DNA of 64,000 nucleotides from Piper betle (lineage: Eukaryota > Streptophyta > Magnoliopsida > Piperales > Piperaceae): the NCBI GenBank assembly GCA_033002965.1, contig JAURVB010013148.1, positions 1-64,000 on the forward strand. The letters run 5' to 3'. Below are positions 46,221 to 59,592 of this stretch, piece by piece. Both the position numbers and the translations under genes were made by a program. Numbering within the stretch: position 1 is the first letter of the stretch; the number at the start of each line of letters is the position of its first letter. The notes under the pieces are model-generated. The model saw only the letters and a list, made by a program, of their open reading frames with translations, ran no database searches and had not been told where the DNA came from.

Positions 46221-48731
46221 TTTAAGGGTAGTTTAGTCCATAGAGATTAAGTAGATGATGATCTAGGGGTAGCAGAAGGACTTAAGTATTTAAGGAGGCA
46301 TTAGAAGGACAACTAGCGTTATTTGTAACCCGTGCCCTAGCCGCTCTCTCTGTCTCTAGATGACTTCTTTCCCCAGCCGCAACCTCTCTCTTCTAGTTTG
46401 GGAATGTATGAGAAAGTTTGGTGCGTACTTCTAGGCTTTTTCACCGAAGAAGAGGTTTGTAATATCAACTAAAACCTGTAATTTGTGTAGATTCATACAT
46501 CTTCATGTTCCATGTTTTGATTGATGTTTCTTATTATCTACATGTTTGTCTCCATGTCCAATGATTGTACAACTTGTTAGGACTATATTTAAAGTGTTAA
46601 TTCATGTTTAGAATTGCTATATAGATAAGTTTTACATGTAATTCTAATAATTTAACTAATTTATAGAATCAAGTTGTTGAAAAAGAATGAGTTTAGAACA
46701 TGTTCACCATTGTTTTGCTATTTTCTTCGAACTAAAATCATGGAAAATGTTAGAAGAAAATCCCTTTACAACCACTTTTTTGTTGTTTGGAGAACAAGAG
46801 AATTTTGTTTTTATTTGATAAAAATCAGATCAAAAACGAAAATCATAAAGAAATTTGAATCAAAAAACCTAGCACCAGTGCTACAGCGCTTGCTAGCAGC
46901 GCCACGACACTGCATATCTGAAAGTGAAGAAGACACGACCTAGTGTCTTCAGTTCCAAAGCCAGGGCATTCAGTGTCGCAGCCCTAACTTCAAGGAATAG
47001 TCACGTTCACAATGCTGTGGTCCTATAACTCCACATTGTTAGTTCCATGGACCTCACAATGTAAAACCCTAGTTGTGAAGAGAATGCAGCAACACTTTGG
47101 TCTGGTGCCGTAGCGGTCATGCCCTAGGTTTGTTTTTCATATTTATTTGTTCATGTTGATCTATGTATGTTATGCTAATGATTATTTAATCATTGTATCA
47201 TATTTGAATGACAATTTTAACATGTTATAAATGCTTGTAATGTGTTCTATGAGATCATGACTATCATCCATATCATGTCATATCAAATAGATATGGGTAG
47301 ACTAGTCTAAATTGTAATGCATGTTAATTATTATTAGGAATGTAAGCAATTCAGGTAGCTGAGACTTGGAGCTCATTAGCAAGTTGATCAAATCCATGTT
47401 TAGTCGTTATTTGGAGAGTTTTGTGATCCTTAGTTTTATGTAATTAGTTAGATATTTAACCATTTAATGTTATCTTAAATCAACATATCATATATATTAT
47501 ATAAAGTATGTGCCTAGGCACTAATTTTCACTTTTTCTTTATGTACCAAGGTAGACTAGTTCTAACCAGTTTAACAGACATGTTATGTCAGAGGATACGA
47601 TGCATCTCCCTTAAGGATTGTTACCCTAGCACCCCAAGCCACTATTGTGACAACTCACGTGATCAATGGTGATTTACCATGTTGGTGGATTGCTACCACA
47701 CTTCCCTAGGAGTTAGATGTGGAGCTCACCAATGCAACTAGGTGCACTATTATCTAGTTATTAGGTCAGGCCCTAGGCATCCATGTACCATGTATACCAG
47801 CGGTCTATATCTAGTATGATTGTTTTTCTTGTCATGTTGTATTTTCAGCTATAAAATCATGGCACTAATGATCAAAAGGCCAATGGCTAGTCTAGTTTTT
47901 CTTAGTAAAGTCAACCTAGGTTTGTAGAGGAAATAAGCCAGTTTTCATGTAGTTTTCGTGAGTCTAAAGGAGACGATCTCTAGAGATCACAAAGGCAAAG
48001 GACATCATTGATTTTCCACTTAGTTACAAATATAAACTAGTCAATTGAAAAAATATATTAACTCATTATTTTCTATTTAATATAATTAACTTAGCATTAT
48101 GGTTTTCCAGAAGCCTTAACTACAAACTACCAGACAAACTAGTTGGTCGGATGGGTAGTATTTTACTATATATCAAGGATGGGTAATTAAGTTATTAAAT
48201 TATCTTATTTATGTTGAGTAAATTCTTATATATGTTCATGTTAATGTTTAATGCTTAAATATTTTTTCCTTGATCTAGGATTATAAGATTTTTATCATGT
48301 TTAATTGATCGAGATTATTCTTAATTTTCTATTTATTGTTTACTACATATGTAAGTAGTGGATTTAGTACCTTGTATGAGATACTGAGAGGACATGTTTA
48401 CATGTATGCAGGTACTAGAACATAGGTGCTATGGGATAGAGACTCTCAACATTAGTTCTAATTTTATTTCTTGTAGTAGTATTTTATTAGTGGACCTTTG
48501 CGGAGACAATTATTATATTAGTAGTATATTTTATGAACATAATACTTATGTATTAGTGATATTCCTTGAACATGATTGATCATCTTCTCAGTATTATTTT
48601 CGCTTGTTCATATTCTAACAGATGTTATAATTCTTGAATTATATTTTATGCAATGTATCTGTGCACATTAGGAAGATGACACATGTACAGTGTTAATAGG
48701 CTTTATGTATGTTAGAAATGAGGTCGTTTCA
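46221..48731 (+). mobile_element. Family E LTR, 5'-truncated
   Basis: It starts in the middle of the family (AGTTTAGTCCATAGAGATTAAG, compare 37300), with CT-rich leader, TTTTTCACCGAAGAAGAGG, GCAC-rich block (46880-47100), GCATCTCCCTTAAG (about 47602), and the end GTATGTTAGAAATGAGGTCGTTTCA at 48731, a decayed GTCGTTACA. It has no gene: the 89-codon frame at 46674-46943 is not kept in other copies. Confidence 0.65.
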
Positions 48732-48899
48732 AAAACTTGTTGTAAATAGGATTAATTAGTTCTTATGATAAAATGATGATCTATACTTGAATTTTTTGCT
48801 TATTGTAAGTTTAGAATAAGTTCATACTTTATGTAAAGTTTTTGATCTTAAATAAAATCATGAAAAGTTGGGTTAATCATCATAGAATAAAAACCTATT
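48732..48899 (+). other. Small AT-rich fragment, probably family E
   Basis: It resembles 7108-7180 (AAAGTTT...AAATAAAATCATGAAAAGT). Too short and AT-rich to be certain. Confidence 0.35.
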
Positions 48900-50209
48900 T
48901 ATGGCAAGGAGTCGCGTCTTGGTGCAGAACAGAGTTTGGACGTGGATAGTTGCTGTAAAGCATGAGCTTTATGCTTCTAATTGGATTGCTAGGGAAGGGA
49001 AGCGGTTAGGAAAGGAAGTGATCTGGTTTTGGGTTGAAGAAGAAGGTGCTTGGACTTGTTTTCTGATGCAAAGAAGAAGGTAGGAGAAGAAGGACGTTGG
49101 GGAAGAAGAAGATGACAGTTTTGAAAATATAGGTTGACTCGATACCGACTTGAGTTAAAATATAATACTAACTCGTAATAAATCTTTAAAAATAATCATT
49201 TTTATGGGTTATAGGTAAAGTTACTAAACTAATTAATTATTGGACGAAATCAACATGGACATAAGTAATAAAAATACAGTAATGATAAACGGTCGATAAT
49301 TAATTGGTGTATTACAAGCGATTAAATTAAATCGGTGGATTATAAGTAATTAATAAAATAAAATTTTACCTTTACCATATTAAATTTAATATTAAGTAAA
49401 TAAAGTGATTATTTTAATAACGAGTCAGTATGGTAGAAAATGGGTTATTAAATTATAATCGGGTAAAAATCACAAGCGTTGAACCTAAATAACCTAATGA
49501 AAATAAATAAAGTTTGAAACTTTGTTGAGTTGAATAATTTAAAATAATTGTATTAGTAACATCTTTGAATTAGGATAATACAAATTATTTTAAATAATTT
49601 AATCAAATAACTTAATTAATTAAATTGCTATAAATAATGATAGCGATTAAAAATTATAACCGAAGGAAAATATACTAATAATAGTAATTAAATATTTGTT
49701 TATAAGTTGATAATTATTTTATCATTTGTTAAGTGTGAATTATAATTTAGATAATTAATTTAAAATGTACAAGAGGATTTAAATAATTATGTCACATTAA
49801 TAATTTAATATTTAATATTGTTGAATTTTAATCATGATATCTATTAGTTATTTAGTTGCATGCATTTCTACTCGAATAAAATTATACTTATGTATAATTT
49901 TATGTTCTCGTTTAGATTAGGATCGTTGGTCACAGCTGCGAGTTCACTTGCAAACTATCCAGTTCTTATAATTATTTAAAATGTTATATTTTCCCTTATT
50001 GGCAGCCCTGGTCGGCCTGAGGCCAGATTCGACCACCATGCACTGAGTGCAACCGGGGTCAAGAAATTGACTCAGTCCGAGATGGGGCAGTACCCTTAAA
50101 ATTACTATGTGGGAGTCTTGGTCGACTTGAGAAATTGACCACAATGCACCGGAACACAACTGGTGTCAACTCAATTCGGCACAAGGCTGCACCCTCTGAA
50201 ACATTGAAC
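48900..50209 (+). mobile_element. Family B LTR, middle fragment
   Basis: It matches 28290-29650 of the Tekay 3' LTR and runs in the same order: GTCTTGGTGCAG, GTTGCTGTAAA, the GTTGACTCGATACCGACT stretch, the AT-rich middle and the start of the shared 3' module (about 49990). It stops abruptly at 50209, just before the hAT-like end. Confidence 0.8.
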
Positions 50210-50349
50210 TAGGGGTGGGCATCGGTCGGACGGACATCGGACGAATTATTGTCCGTGTCCGTCCGGAATTTTGTTGGACAAAATTTGTCAGACTGACTTC
50301 GGACATTGAATTATCCGTCGGGCCCAAGCAGTGTCCGCGGACAGTCTGA
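50210..50349 (+). mobile_element. hAT-like terminal fragment
   Basis: It starts TAGGGGTGGGCATCGGTCGG, a form very common at the ends of plant hAT transposons and their short derivatives, followed by GGAC-rich subterminal words. No matching inverted end lies nearby. It appears to be about 140 bp of one end, cut by or joined to the LARD2 LTR. Based on motif resemblance only. Confidence 0.4.
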
Positions 50350-51051
50350 AACCCTCTTCGCTACCGCCACCGCCGCTGCCACCTCCGCCGCCTTGCTTTG
50401 CACTGCCAGCGAACCTCCGTTGGAATAATTGGAATCGGCTCGGTGAGCCTAACCCATTTACGGCGTCGACGTGCTCGGCGGAGGTGGCGGCTCACCGTCA
50501 AATGGTTAAACAAAGGCGGTCGGTGGTGGGTGGCTAGATCCGGCCGGCCTGGGCGGCGATAGGCTCTGCTCTTGTCGGGGAAGGCCGTGGAAGGGTTGGC
50601 AATGTCAAAGCAGTGACTGGACGGCCACGACAACGGTCGCCGGCGGTGGAATCGACCACGAGCTGTGATTCCGGCGTCGTGGAGGCCGGGCGACGGTGGG
50701 GGTGCTCGGGGCATCACGGCAACGATTGGCGGCAGGGCGACGTCGGCGGCGGCGGCGGTGACCACGACAAGGGGGCGGCGCGGCATGGTTGGGGAAGAGA
50801 AATGGGTCGAGGGTTTGATTGATGGCAATATCATAAATAAGACTTGACTTGCTCATGTCTCGAGTTAATAATAATAACTAACTCGGAATAAATCTTAAAA
50901 AAATCCATAAAATCAGAAAAAATCCCATAAAATAAAATAAACACTACAACATCATAATGACATTCTATAACTAACAACCCACCCAAATTCCACGTAACGC
51001 GTCCTAACGCGTTAGACGTCCTAATACGATGTATGCGGCCTATCATCTACC
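50350..51051 (-). repeat. LARD2 3' LTR, fragment
   Basis: It matches family A 14690-15400 in reverse: the GACTTGACTTGCTCATGTC stretch, the AATCCCATAAAATAAAATAAACA stretch (as two shorter words), CCCACCCAAA, and a GC-rich block (50350-50800). The two ends of the LTR are lacking. Frames of 60-157 codons in the GC-rich block are on both strands and are not conserved. Confidence 0.7.
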
Positions 51052-52904
51052 CATGTCTCCCTAATCTTCATCAATGTGATAGGTCAACTACATGTACCCT
51101 CAGGGCACTCTAATCTAGTTTCTACAGTAATGCTAGTGTGTCTTGTGAGTCCTACTAGTGTATAGTGGACTCTAGTACTAAATAAGGGCATAAGCAAATG
51201 AGCTATATGGCTCACTGTTGCCAGTCTATGTCAATCACTCAGGTATCCCTAGAAGAGGAACAAGACTGCTCACAAGTCCTAGCTAACTCAGTCCTAAATC
51301 AATTATCTCACTCTGTTCCATAATGGAAAAAGGATAGCTGCTATGACTTTATTGTATACTATGACTCTCGCAACTATCTATGACCACTAACTACAACTGA
51401 AGAGGGCTCTCTATGATGGAATGATGATGAGAACACCTATATATGTACAACGTGTCTCAAAGAGTATGAAAACATACTTTGCACAGAACTGTGGAGTTTG
51501 CATCTGATATGTGGTAGGTGCGCTGGTCAATGTCTGCTCCTCTCAACCATCTGGAAAAATAAATAGTATGACTGATATATCTATTAAGGTGAGTGTGAAC
51601 ATACTTGGGTAGAAGCTCAGTTCTGTCTAATATCTCTAGTCACATGACAAGTGAATGAATCTCTCATGAAAAACTAGTCACACTACTCTACGACTCTAAC
51701 CGGGAGGTATCTCATCCTCACATAGTCTGACATCATGTCTCTATCTGTAGTGGTGTAAAGGTAATCGTACAAGCCATCCTGGTAATAAAACTTGTATAGG
51801 ATTCTGGGTGGCTCAAACATATTGGTAGGTCGATGGACATGTCTCCAAGATCATCATGATTTGACTCTGCCATAGGTGGCCAACATATGGAATAGCTTAT
51901 CAATGACAAGTCTAAGAGATGGCTCCTAAGTGTCTCTAGTTCAATCAACTAAGAGGAGGCATGTGTTTCTCAATACTGTACTAGTCAGGATCTCTAAACA
52001 GGGGACACAAAGAACCACGATCTCTCCTTGAGTCTATGGGGACTCATAGTAAGGTTTGAAATGTGTCTCATCCGCTCTTTAGTGGTGTGTGACCTACTGT
52101 CCTGTACCGATTTGTAGTACCAATCTTAACTCACATGACTGCTACTGTTGTGGCAGACTCTCAAGCAAAGCTATCAATCAAGATGAACATATACGGGTGT
52201 CCCTCTATCTGGTCAACATGATCTAGTCTGATTAAAGTCCCTGTCTGCGTTGCTCCCAAGCTTGGGTGAAGTTGTCTCCTCTAAACCGGTTTGTCATCAG
52301 CTACCTACACTATAAGTTCTAATCAGTACCACGAAAGTACCTCTTATACTCAGGGCAAAGGCTAAATCCTATGTTTCAGTGTAAGAACCTAATCCCTCAC
52401 TAAACCCATCATATATGCAAAAATTCTAATACGAGTCGAACTCCTCTCATTGGCTAGGCGAACTCTAAATGAGTTAAACTACGTATGTTGTCACACTCAT
52501 TGAACAATCTTACCTTTGTGGTCATCTCATCTAGATATCATACTACCATATTCTCGAACTCTATCCTTGCACATCCATTGGATTACTGTCACTAACGTTG
52601 CCTGATGATACCTATAAGACTATCACTAACACTATCTTACAATACACATCTGACCCAATAATGTCAGGTCAAAGCGATGGTATACAAGATGGCTGGTGAA
52701 GTCAATCATGTGTCATTACATCCAAATAATTCTAGTAAGCCTAACTTTCCTTTGTATAGTTGATGTTGCCATAGCTATTTCTTATCCTCAATCTCTGACC
52801 CTACTGTGCTTTGAAACAATGAGATGTGGTTTCAATGCAATACTAAAAGCATCCTCAAGTAGTTGTCCTCGTGTAAGGTGACGTAACTACTTGGCCCTTA
52901 CTTC

Positions 52905-53045
52905 CACAATAACTGCTCCACACGGTCGGTGGTTGGGAAACTTAGATGATGGTTGTGCATCACGAACGGCAGTTGTCCTACTTGGACTGTGGTTGTGCAA
53001 CTCAGATGACGGTTGTGCTACTCGAACGGCAGTTGTGATATCCAG
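52905..53045 (-). repeat. About 20-bp repeats in LARD2
   Basis: About six imperfect copies of the repeat found at 18478-18680, here read on the minus strand (GCACAACCGTCATCTGAGT type), fewer than in LARD1. Confidence 0.7.
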
Positions 53046-54178
53046 GTGCAGATCTGATCCTGATCATGTATGTCATGAACTCATTACTTCGTCTGGCATG
53101 TTTATCTCCATGTGGCTATCTACCCAGAGGTAGCTGCTATCAGCTCGGCTCAAGTTATACAACCATGTGTGTCTGATATGTAGGGGGTTTGGATCATAGT
53201 GGTTTCACATACAATGGTGATCCAATGCTGAGCCTACACTTATCTGCTGCTCTCATAAACACTAACTGCCTCTCACTAGAAATCACTAATCTAGCACTGG
53301 AAGATCGAGTGATATTTGGTAAACCGTCTAAATCCATGGTCAAAGGCAATCTCACTAATTCTCGATGTGTTCCTGCCTCTGTCTGTTGAAGAGTGACCAA
53401 CAATATTGTTGGAATAGACATACACTAATGGAAGAGGGGGAGGCGGTGAAGTGTTTATGCGACTATAGATCCACCTCGCTACTCATCCTCATCTATTGCT
53501 ATCTCTTGGAAGTGGTCCATCTCAAGCCATTTGTCCAAACTCTCATCTGTGCTCTAAGTACTTCAGTGACTCCACTGTCATAGCCACATCCTTCATCCAC
53601 AAGGATTTGTCTGAAGGTCCAAGTTCTCCAAAGTAGGCCTCAAACTATGCCTAATGGATCAGTCTAGGGCATAGAGTGGTCCAACTCATGAGCCAACTAA
53701 CTTTGTGAGTGTCTCCATACTTCAACTCCCTGTATATGTAATCTCTGATGACTCCGTCTCACAATATAGACCATGTCCCAAGGAAGGACTAATGTACTGA
53801 CATACAAAAAATGGACAAGTGTTGCAATGTCCCCAGTGCTCCAAATACTCCTAGTCCCTATTCGTCTCAAATTCAGCTGATTTAATATGTGAGCACTCTA
53901 AGTAGTCCAAATCTCTGGCATAATAAAGGGAAGGACAAGTGTTTAAACTTATCATGACATGCCTATGAGACCCATGCTGGCATCTACTAAAATCATAATC
54001 TCATATCGATCTCATAACTCCTCCATTAACACTGAAACATGCATTGCTCAGATCTGAATATGCCACAATCTGAAACACTGAGAAAATACAAAGAGAAATA
54101 TACTTGTCGGCTTAGCTAAGGACAGCTTCACACACTTGGCTCAAAACAAAAGTCTTCCATCTCAATAGACCACAAAAT

Positions 54179-54191
54179 GGCTCTGATACCA
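54179..54191 (-). other. LARD2 primer-binding site
   Basis: GGCTCTGATACCA on the plus strand, the exact complement of TGGTATCAGAGCC, next to the LTR end at 54194. Confidence 0.88.
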
Positions 54192-54193
54192 AC

Positions 54194-56743
54194 TTTAACA
54201 CCCCAATTTCGGTTCACCTAAGAATTGAATCAGAAATGTTACGATCGAGTCGAGTCATATTTACAATTCTCGGTCGGTATGACTCGATTAATGAAATAGA
54301 TCGAAACAACCTTCTCAGTGTTATGAGAGTAGAAGACGTTATTAAATACACATCGAACATAGATAAAAGTAAGAAAGTAAATAACTGTGCTGAGCCCAAG
54401 TGTCTGTAGTGTTTATCTGTTCTCCCACCAAAGTCGACTCAGGATTTGCATGACCTACATATATTATATGAAAACCGTCAGTAACGAATGTTACTGGTCC
54501 GAAAAATAACTAATACAATCTAGCAAATGAGTATTCCATTACCCATGAAAACTTATGAAATTTTAAGATTACCTCACACTGAGCGGTAAGTAAACATACT
54601 TAAGCAATTATCGGCTCGCATGCATGGCTCATAATCATATTCATACATACATAGATACTGCGCTTACCCCCGCATACTTTCCATATTACCCACCACGGTA
54701 CTTGAGTGGCAAAAGGTACAGTTAAGTTAGTGCCACTTATTCGGGAAAAGCCCTTCATTATGCAGTACCATCATACACAGCACTACCTCATGGCTTGAAG
54801 GAGTACTAGTACGATTCATACGTATCTCCATACCGCTCACTCTCTTATTCGTGAAATCTGTAAAAACGCACGTACTCATATAATCAGCTGAAGAAAGAGG
54901 CCTATATCATATATTTTTAGAGCTTTAGTTCAAAAACAAACAAGGGATCTCATCCTTGTAGTTTTATTAAACATGTATAGAAAACATAGTTAAATAGCCC
55001 AACATCAGAGGGATGCAATAAAACTCCGTCAATGCCATCCTACGTATAAAACACGATTAAACTCGACTTGCAAGGAGTCAAGCAGAGAGGGAGAGTCCTA
55101 CGGATATGTGGTCTAAGCTCCACTACTAAATAAAATACTAACATCTATATATGATGCTCGTGGTGTGTTCTAATATAATCAATACATTAACACAAAGAAA
55201 ACAATGCTAACAAACATATAACTAAACATGTGGCACGCAAATCGAGACATAATAATAATAATAAATAATAATAATAATAATAATGATAATTAAAGATAAT
55301 GCATTCATAGATAATTAGATAAATAATAAGTACATAAATATAAAGAATACTCTGATCATAAAATAATAATATAATTATATTATAAAAATATATAGATAAA
55401 CATGAGTAAATATTAACATATACTTGTGTTAGTAAATATATAAAAAAATAAATAAATATAAAATAATTCAATAAATTAACAAATAAACAAAAAATACTTA
55501 AAATTCATTAATAATGAATATTAATAATATCATAGTCATATAATACAAGCATACATAATTAAATATAAATAAATAATAACATACACATAATGAACAAATA
55601 AATAAATATATACACACAATTTATTACACGTAATATGACAAATATTCATAAGTAAATATCATGTTAATAATAACAAATAATCATATAAAAATTCATCATA
55701 TATGATAAAAATATAAATAAATACAAATAAATAATAATCAAGAAATAAATATATCATTCAATAAATAAAGAAAAATCATCATAACATCGAATCATACTAA
55801 ATCATGTGAATATACATCTAAAATAATGTAAGAGTTCTCGAACTATAAAAAATGGTCGAGAAAACGCTGAAAACGAGTTGAACTAGACTGAACCAAGCTA
55901 AATCCGACCAAACTGAAAGGACTAAACCAACCTAATCTGGGTTAACTGAAAAATGGGATGGGTTGGCTGGGCTAATGGACACGAACATGGACATGAGATA
56001 GCGGCCTTGGTCATGACCAATCGGACGTAGTCGCGGGCTACTGGACGTGGTCAAGGGCTAGTAGGCGTGGTCGAGGGCTAGCGAAGCACGAATCAGGCAA
56101 ATGGGCCAAATAGAGGGGGGCGGGGGGCAGCAATGCCCGTCATCGGAGAAGGCTGACAGGGGCACGATTGGGCTGGCTGCCGGTCGGGACTGAAAGGTGG
56201 CGTAAAGGCGGAGGTGGTGGTCGTGATGACTGGCGGATTCCAGTCCACTGGCTAGCCAGAAAAACAAGCATGGGGGACGGATCACCGCTGGGTACGGCGG
56301 TCATCATGGGGTTGCCTCAAAATGAAGATCTCAGCGAATAGAAGCTGTGGGGGTCATCGGATTGGCCGGTGGTGGCTCGCCGGCGATGGAAAATAGCCCA
56401 AACAGGGGCGGCGGTGATGACCAATAGCAATAAAATACTCGGTCACTGACGGCGTGGTCACGGCCGTACCAAGTGGGGGGCCGAAGGAGGTCCGGAGACT
56501 TCCTCAGCGGCAAGCCGAACTGGCGACGATGTTAACACAGTGAAGTCATGGAAGATCGTAGAAGATCTGGGAAATAATATGACGTGTGCAACTCAGATCT
56601 GACATGTGCACGATCTGAACGTATGACAACTAGTAGTCTAGTGGGACCCACCTATGGGTATATACAATATAAATACAAATGAAAAGCTCGGATCGAGACC
56701 GTCTGAACTCGAAACTGACTCGTGTCCTGAAATTTACTCTACA
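54194..56743 (-). repeat. LARD2 5' LTR (2550 bp)
   Basis: On the minus strand it ends TTGGGGTGTTAAA (54194) and begins TGTAGAGTAAATTTC (56743), followed by the CGAGTC/TCAGACGG region like the TCGAGTC start of family A. It contains a GC-rich block (55970-56530) and an AT-rich block (55130-55850). It is closest to 8146-11401 among the LTRs here. The start at 56743 is the less certain end. Confidence 0.65.
55130..55850. repeat. Low-complexity AT-rich block with (AAT)n
   Basis: About 700 bp of almost only A and T with short AAT, AAAT and ATA runs; the clearest microsatellite is at 55250-55292. It is inside the LARD2 5' LTR, and other family A LTRs have no such expanded block. The 94-codon minus-strand frame here (55187-55471) is due to base composition. 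Confidence 0.75.
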
Positions 56744-57117
56744 GGTGGGAATCAAAGCAAGAAGGGTAAATGGGCCTCGAAACCCTAAACGCAATCGAGT
56801 TGGGCCCACAAGGCCCAATCCGATGATCTAAAATCCCTATGATGCATGCAATGAGATACCATAAAAATTCCAAACGGATACTAAATGCTACAACGGCCTA
56901 GATCTACGCGTAAAATCCTAGCGAACATATGCAAACAAATCTATATACCTTAGTATACTCTGATAAGTTAGGATCTTATCATCTACATGTCGAGCATACT
57001 CAGCAACTATAAACTTCTCATATGGCCATCTGGGCCCATACTCATAATCTGAAAGCTCGAGATTGCCCAAACTAGAGAAAACTGAAATAGAGTAAAACCC
57101 TAAGCTGAAACTGGCAT
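56744..57117. other. Unassigned sequence between LARD2 and D array
   Basis: No gene or clear repeat match. It contains GGGCCTCGAAACCCTAAACG and TTGGGCCCACAAGGCCCAAT, words common in plant LTRs and promoters. The D array begins abruptly at about 57118. Confidence 0.4.
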
Positions 57118-57901
57118 TTTATAAGTTTCATTAATATTAGAATCATGTGTCGTACTTGCAGGTACCTCATCAAAATTCTAGGTTCGCATAATTGCTCGAA
57201 ATATTATGTATTCCTATGTTAGTGTCTTGGTCAGCCTAAGCCCACTTTTGACCACCATGTGTCGAGCAAAACCGAGGTTAAAGAATTGACTCAATCTAAC
57301 ACAGGGCAGCACCCTTCAAATTCTTTAAAGATGAAATACATGCCCCCATTATGAAAGGGGTGGCAGGGCATAATGGTGCAAGACAACTCATTATGCAGTT
57401 GTGATACCGAGTGGGTTAGGTAATGGCAAATATCAGATAACTATAGGCCTAGGGTCACGTAGCGTGTGTCCACATACTTGGGATTGTAGCTGGATGGGCA
57501 GCCACCCTCCCAGCATATTAAAAGCCTAGCATAGGCTCATAATCACTAAAAGATGTAATTAATGATGTTGTAGAATATATTAATTATTTTTTTAATTATA
57601 TGACTTAATGTTTTTATCACTAACATGAAATTACCTCCGCAGGTATGAGCATGGAAGGATGGGTAGAGTTGAGAAAGTTTGGGGACTTTGTTATTAGACT
57701 ATTATTTTTCTATATTGTTTGCATGGCAGTGAGATTTTGATTCGGTTCATTGGGCTTAGATTATTCCGAGCATTTGTTATATTAAATTTTGTCTCATGAT
57801 TTTGTTTAAAATATTGAAAATTAATAGAAAATTAATTTATGAGACACTTAATTTTGTATAGTAAAATTTAGCTCGTAGCTCAAAACGGGCGGGTCGTTAC
57901 A
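57118..57901 (+). repeat. Family D LTR1 (left-truncated)
   Basis: It begins inside the LTR at a point matching 58810, keeps the shared 3' module, and ends GGGCGGGTCGTTACA. Confidence 0.88.
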
Positions 57902-58431
57902 AGTGGTATCGGAGCTGTGTTTCCCTTGTTGAAAGTCTATGAGTCCATTGTACGAAGCGTAAATTTTTTTATATATATTAGAATTGAAAATTCTTTTATA
58001 GGATTAATTTTCATTGTTTTAGATGGTAAGTACTTATTTAGGTGCTACTTATGTGTCATGGTAGGTGCACGTGACACTTAAACCAATGAGTGTATATAAG
58101 ACGCCTTTATAATTAGAGCTATTATGAAGGTAATATAGGAGGTATGAGACACCTGTGCGATATTGATGCCAGTGTCATTGTACAGTGTGCCCCCACTTTA
58201 GCTATGCATATGAGTGTGAATGCTTAAATGAAGAAAAAAAGTTTTTTGTATAGGGTACAAATAAATTGTAAGTTACTAAAGAAAAATGACCATTTGATGA
58301 TACAAAAATTTTGACAATTGTTGAAAGAATAAAAAAAAATTTCCCCAAGTTGGGGAGATTGTAAAACCCAAATTTTTCTCTTCATAAACTTATTATATTT
58401 TCAATGACAAAAATTTCCAAGCTAGGGAGAT
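57902..58431 (+). other. Family D internal region 1
   Basis: 530 bp, non-coding. Primer site TGGTATCGGAGC (57904-57915). It ends with two polypurine-plus-LTR-start motifs 72 bp apart: TTGGGGAGATTGTAAAACCC (58350-58369) and CTAGGGAGATTGTAAAACCC (58423-58442). Confidence 0.85.
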
Positions 58432-59592
58432 TGTAAAACCCTCCAACTAATTAAGTTAATTTATTTAAGATTTTGTAAATTTTACAACGAATCTTAAATA
58501 TTAATTAATTAAATTAATTTTTAATTGAATTTAAGGGATTTGGATCCATTCTCATTAAGCCAATAATCAGTTTTTTACTTTGCGTTATCACCCTAATTTT
58601 TTGTATTTAATATAATCATGAATGATTACGTTCTTTTTATAAAATTTAATATAGTAATTTCTTTAATTCCACACATATTTGTAAAATTTAATAAAGTGAC
58701 TTTTTAAATTTTACACATATTCTTCTATATAAAAGGGAATTCTTTTTATGGTAAATAAAACATCAACTTGATAGTTGTGAGTATATTTTGCTCACAAACG
58801 GAAAACTTTAGAGAAGTTTCATTTATATTTGGATCATGTGTCCTAATTGCGGGTGCTTTATCAAAATTGTAGATTTGTAAATTTACTCGAAATATTATAT
58901 ATTCCTATGTGGGAGTCTTCGTCGGCCTGCGCCTACATTCGACCATCATGCACCGAGCATAACCAAGGTAAAAGAATTTACTTAGTCTAACACTGGGCAA
59001 CACCCTTAAAATTCTTTAAAGATTAAATACCTACCCCCATGCCGAAAGGGGTGGCATGGCGCAGTGGCACAAGACATATCATTATAAACTTGTGATACAA
59101 AGAGGGTGAGTAAATGGCAAATATCGGTAACTACATGCAAAAGGTCACATAACGTGTGTGCGCATAAATGGGATTTTAGATATATTGGCGGCCACCCTCC
59201 TAACATATTAAGAGCTCAACATAGGCTCACAATCATTAAAAGACGTAATTAATGATGTTGTAGAATATATTAATTGTTTATTATAATTATATGACTTAGT
59301 GTTTTTATTAGAAATGTAGAATTGCCTTCTCATTTATGAACATGGAAGGATGGGTAGAGTCGGAACAACTAGATGACTCTGTTATTTGACTATTATTTTT
59401 CTTCATTGTTTGCATGGCAGTGGGGTTTTGTTTCGCTTCAAGGGGCATAAATTATTCCGAGCTTTTGTTATATAAAATTTTATCTCATGATTTTCATTAA
59501 AATATTGAAAATTAACAGAAAATTATTTTATGAGATATTTAGTTTTATATAATAACTCTTAACTCAAAACACGGAAGGAGCTGGTCACTACA
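58432..59592 (+). repeat. Family D LTR2 (full, 1161 bp)
   Basis: TGTAAAACCC to GGTCACTACA. TATA box TATATAAAA at 58726-58734, then AACATCAACTTGATAG, then the shared module (from about 58910). This is the most complete D LTR in the window. Confidence 0.9.

Larger units (their letters stand above)
51052..54193 (-). other. LARD2 internal region, non-coding
   Basis: 3.1 kb, collinear with about 17364-20543 of LARD1 in reverse. Matching points include CATGTC...ACCTACATGTACTCTCAGG (51053-51095 against 20480-20543), the stretch around ACTCATAGTA/GACACATGTC (about 52030-52060 against 19490), the GCACAACCG repeats, and GCGGTGAAGTG...CTCTTGGAAGTGG (53440-53515 against 18000-18050). No gag-pol motif. 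The frame at 53365-53583 and the one at 17901-18182 overlap on matching DNA, but both are antisense to their elements. Confidence 0.75.
50350..56743 (-). mobile_element. LARD2: minus-strand non-autonomous large element
   Basis: Read on the minus strand: 5' LTR (56743 to 54194), initiator-Met primer site (54191 to 54179), internal part (54193 to 51052) collinear with the LARD1 interior, then part of the 3' LTR (51051 to about 50350). The last about 450 bp of the interior and first about 240 bp of the 3' LTR are deleted together: the sequence passes at 51052 from the equivalent of LARD1 20543 directly into the LTR. No gag-pol. It is more diverged from LARD1 than the A LTR copies are from each other. 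Confidence 0.8.

Noticed and set aside
46674..46943. 89-aa frame as a gene
   Set aside because: It is inside a family E LTR, absent from aligned copies at 7100-7300 and 37750, and has no motif.
55187..55471. 94-aa minus-strand frame, hydrophobic
   Set aside because: It lies in nearly pure A/T low-complexity DNA; the Ile/Tyr/Leu-rich composition follows from base content.
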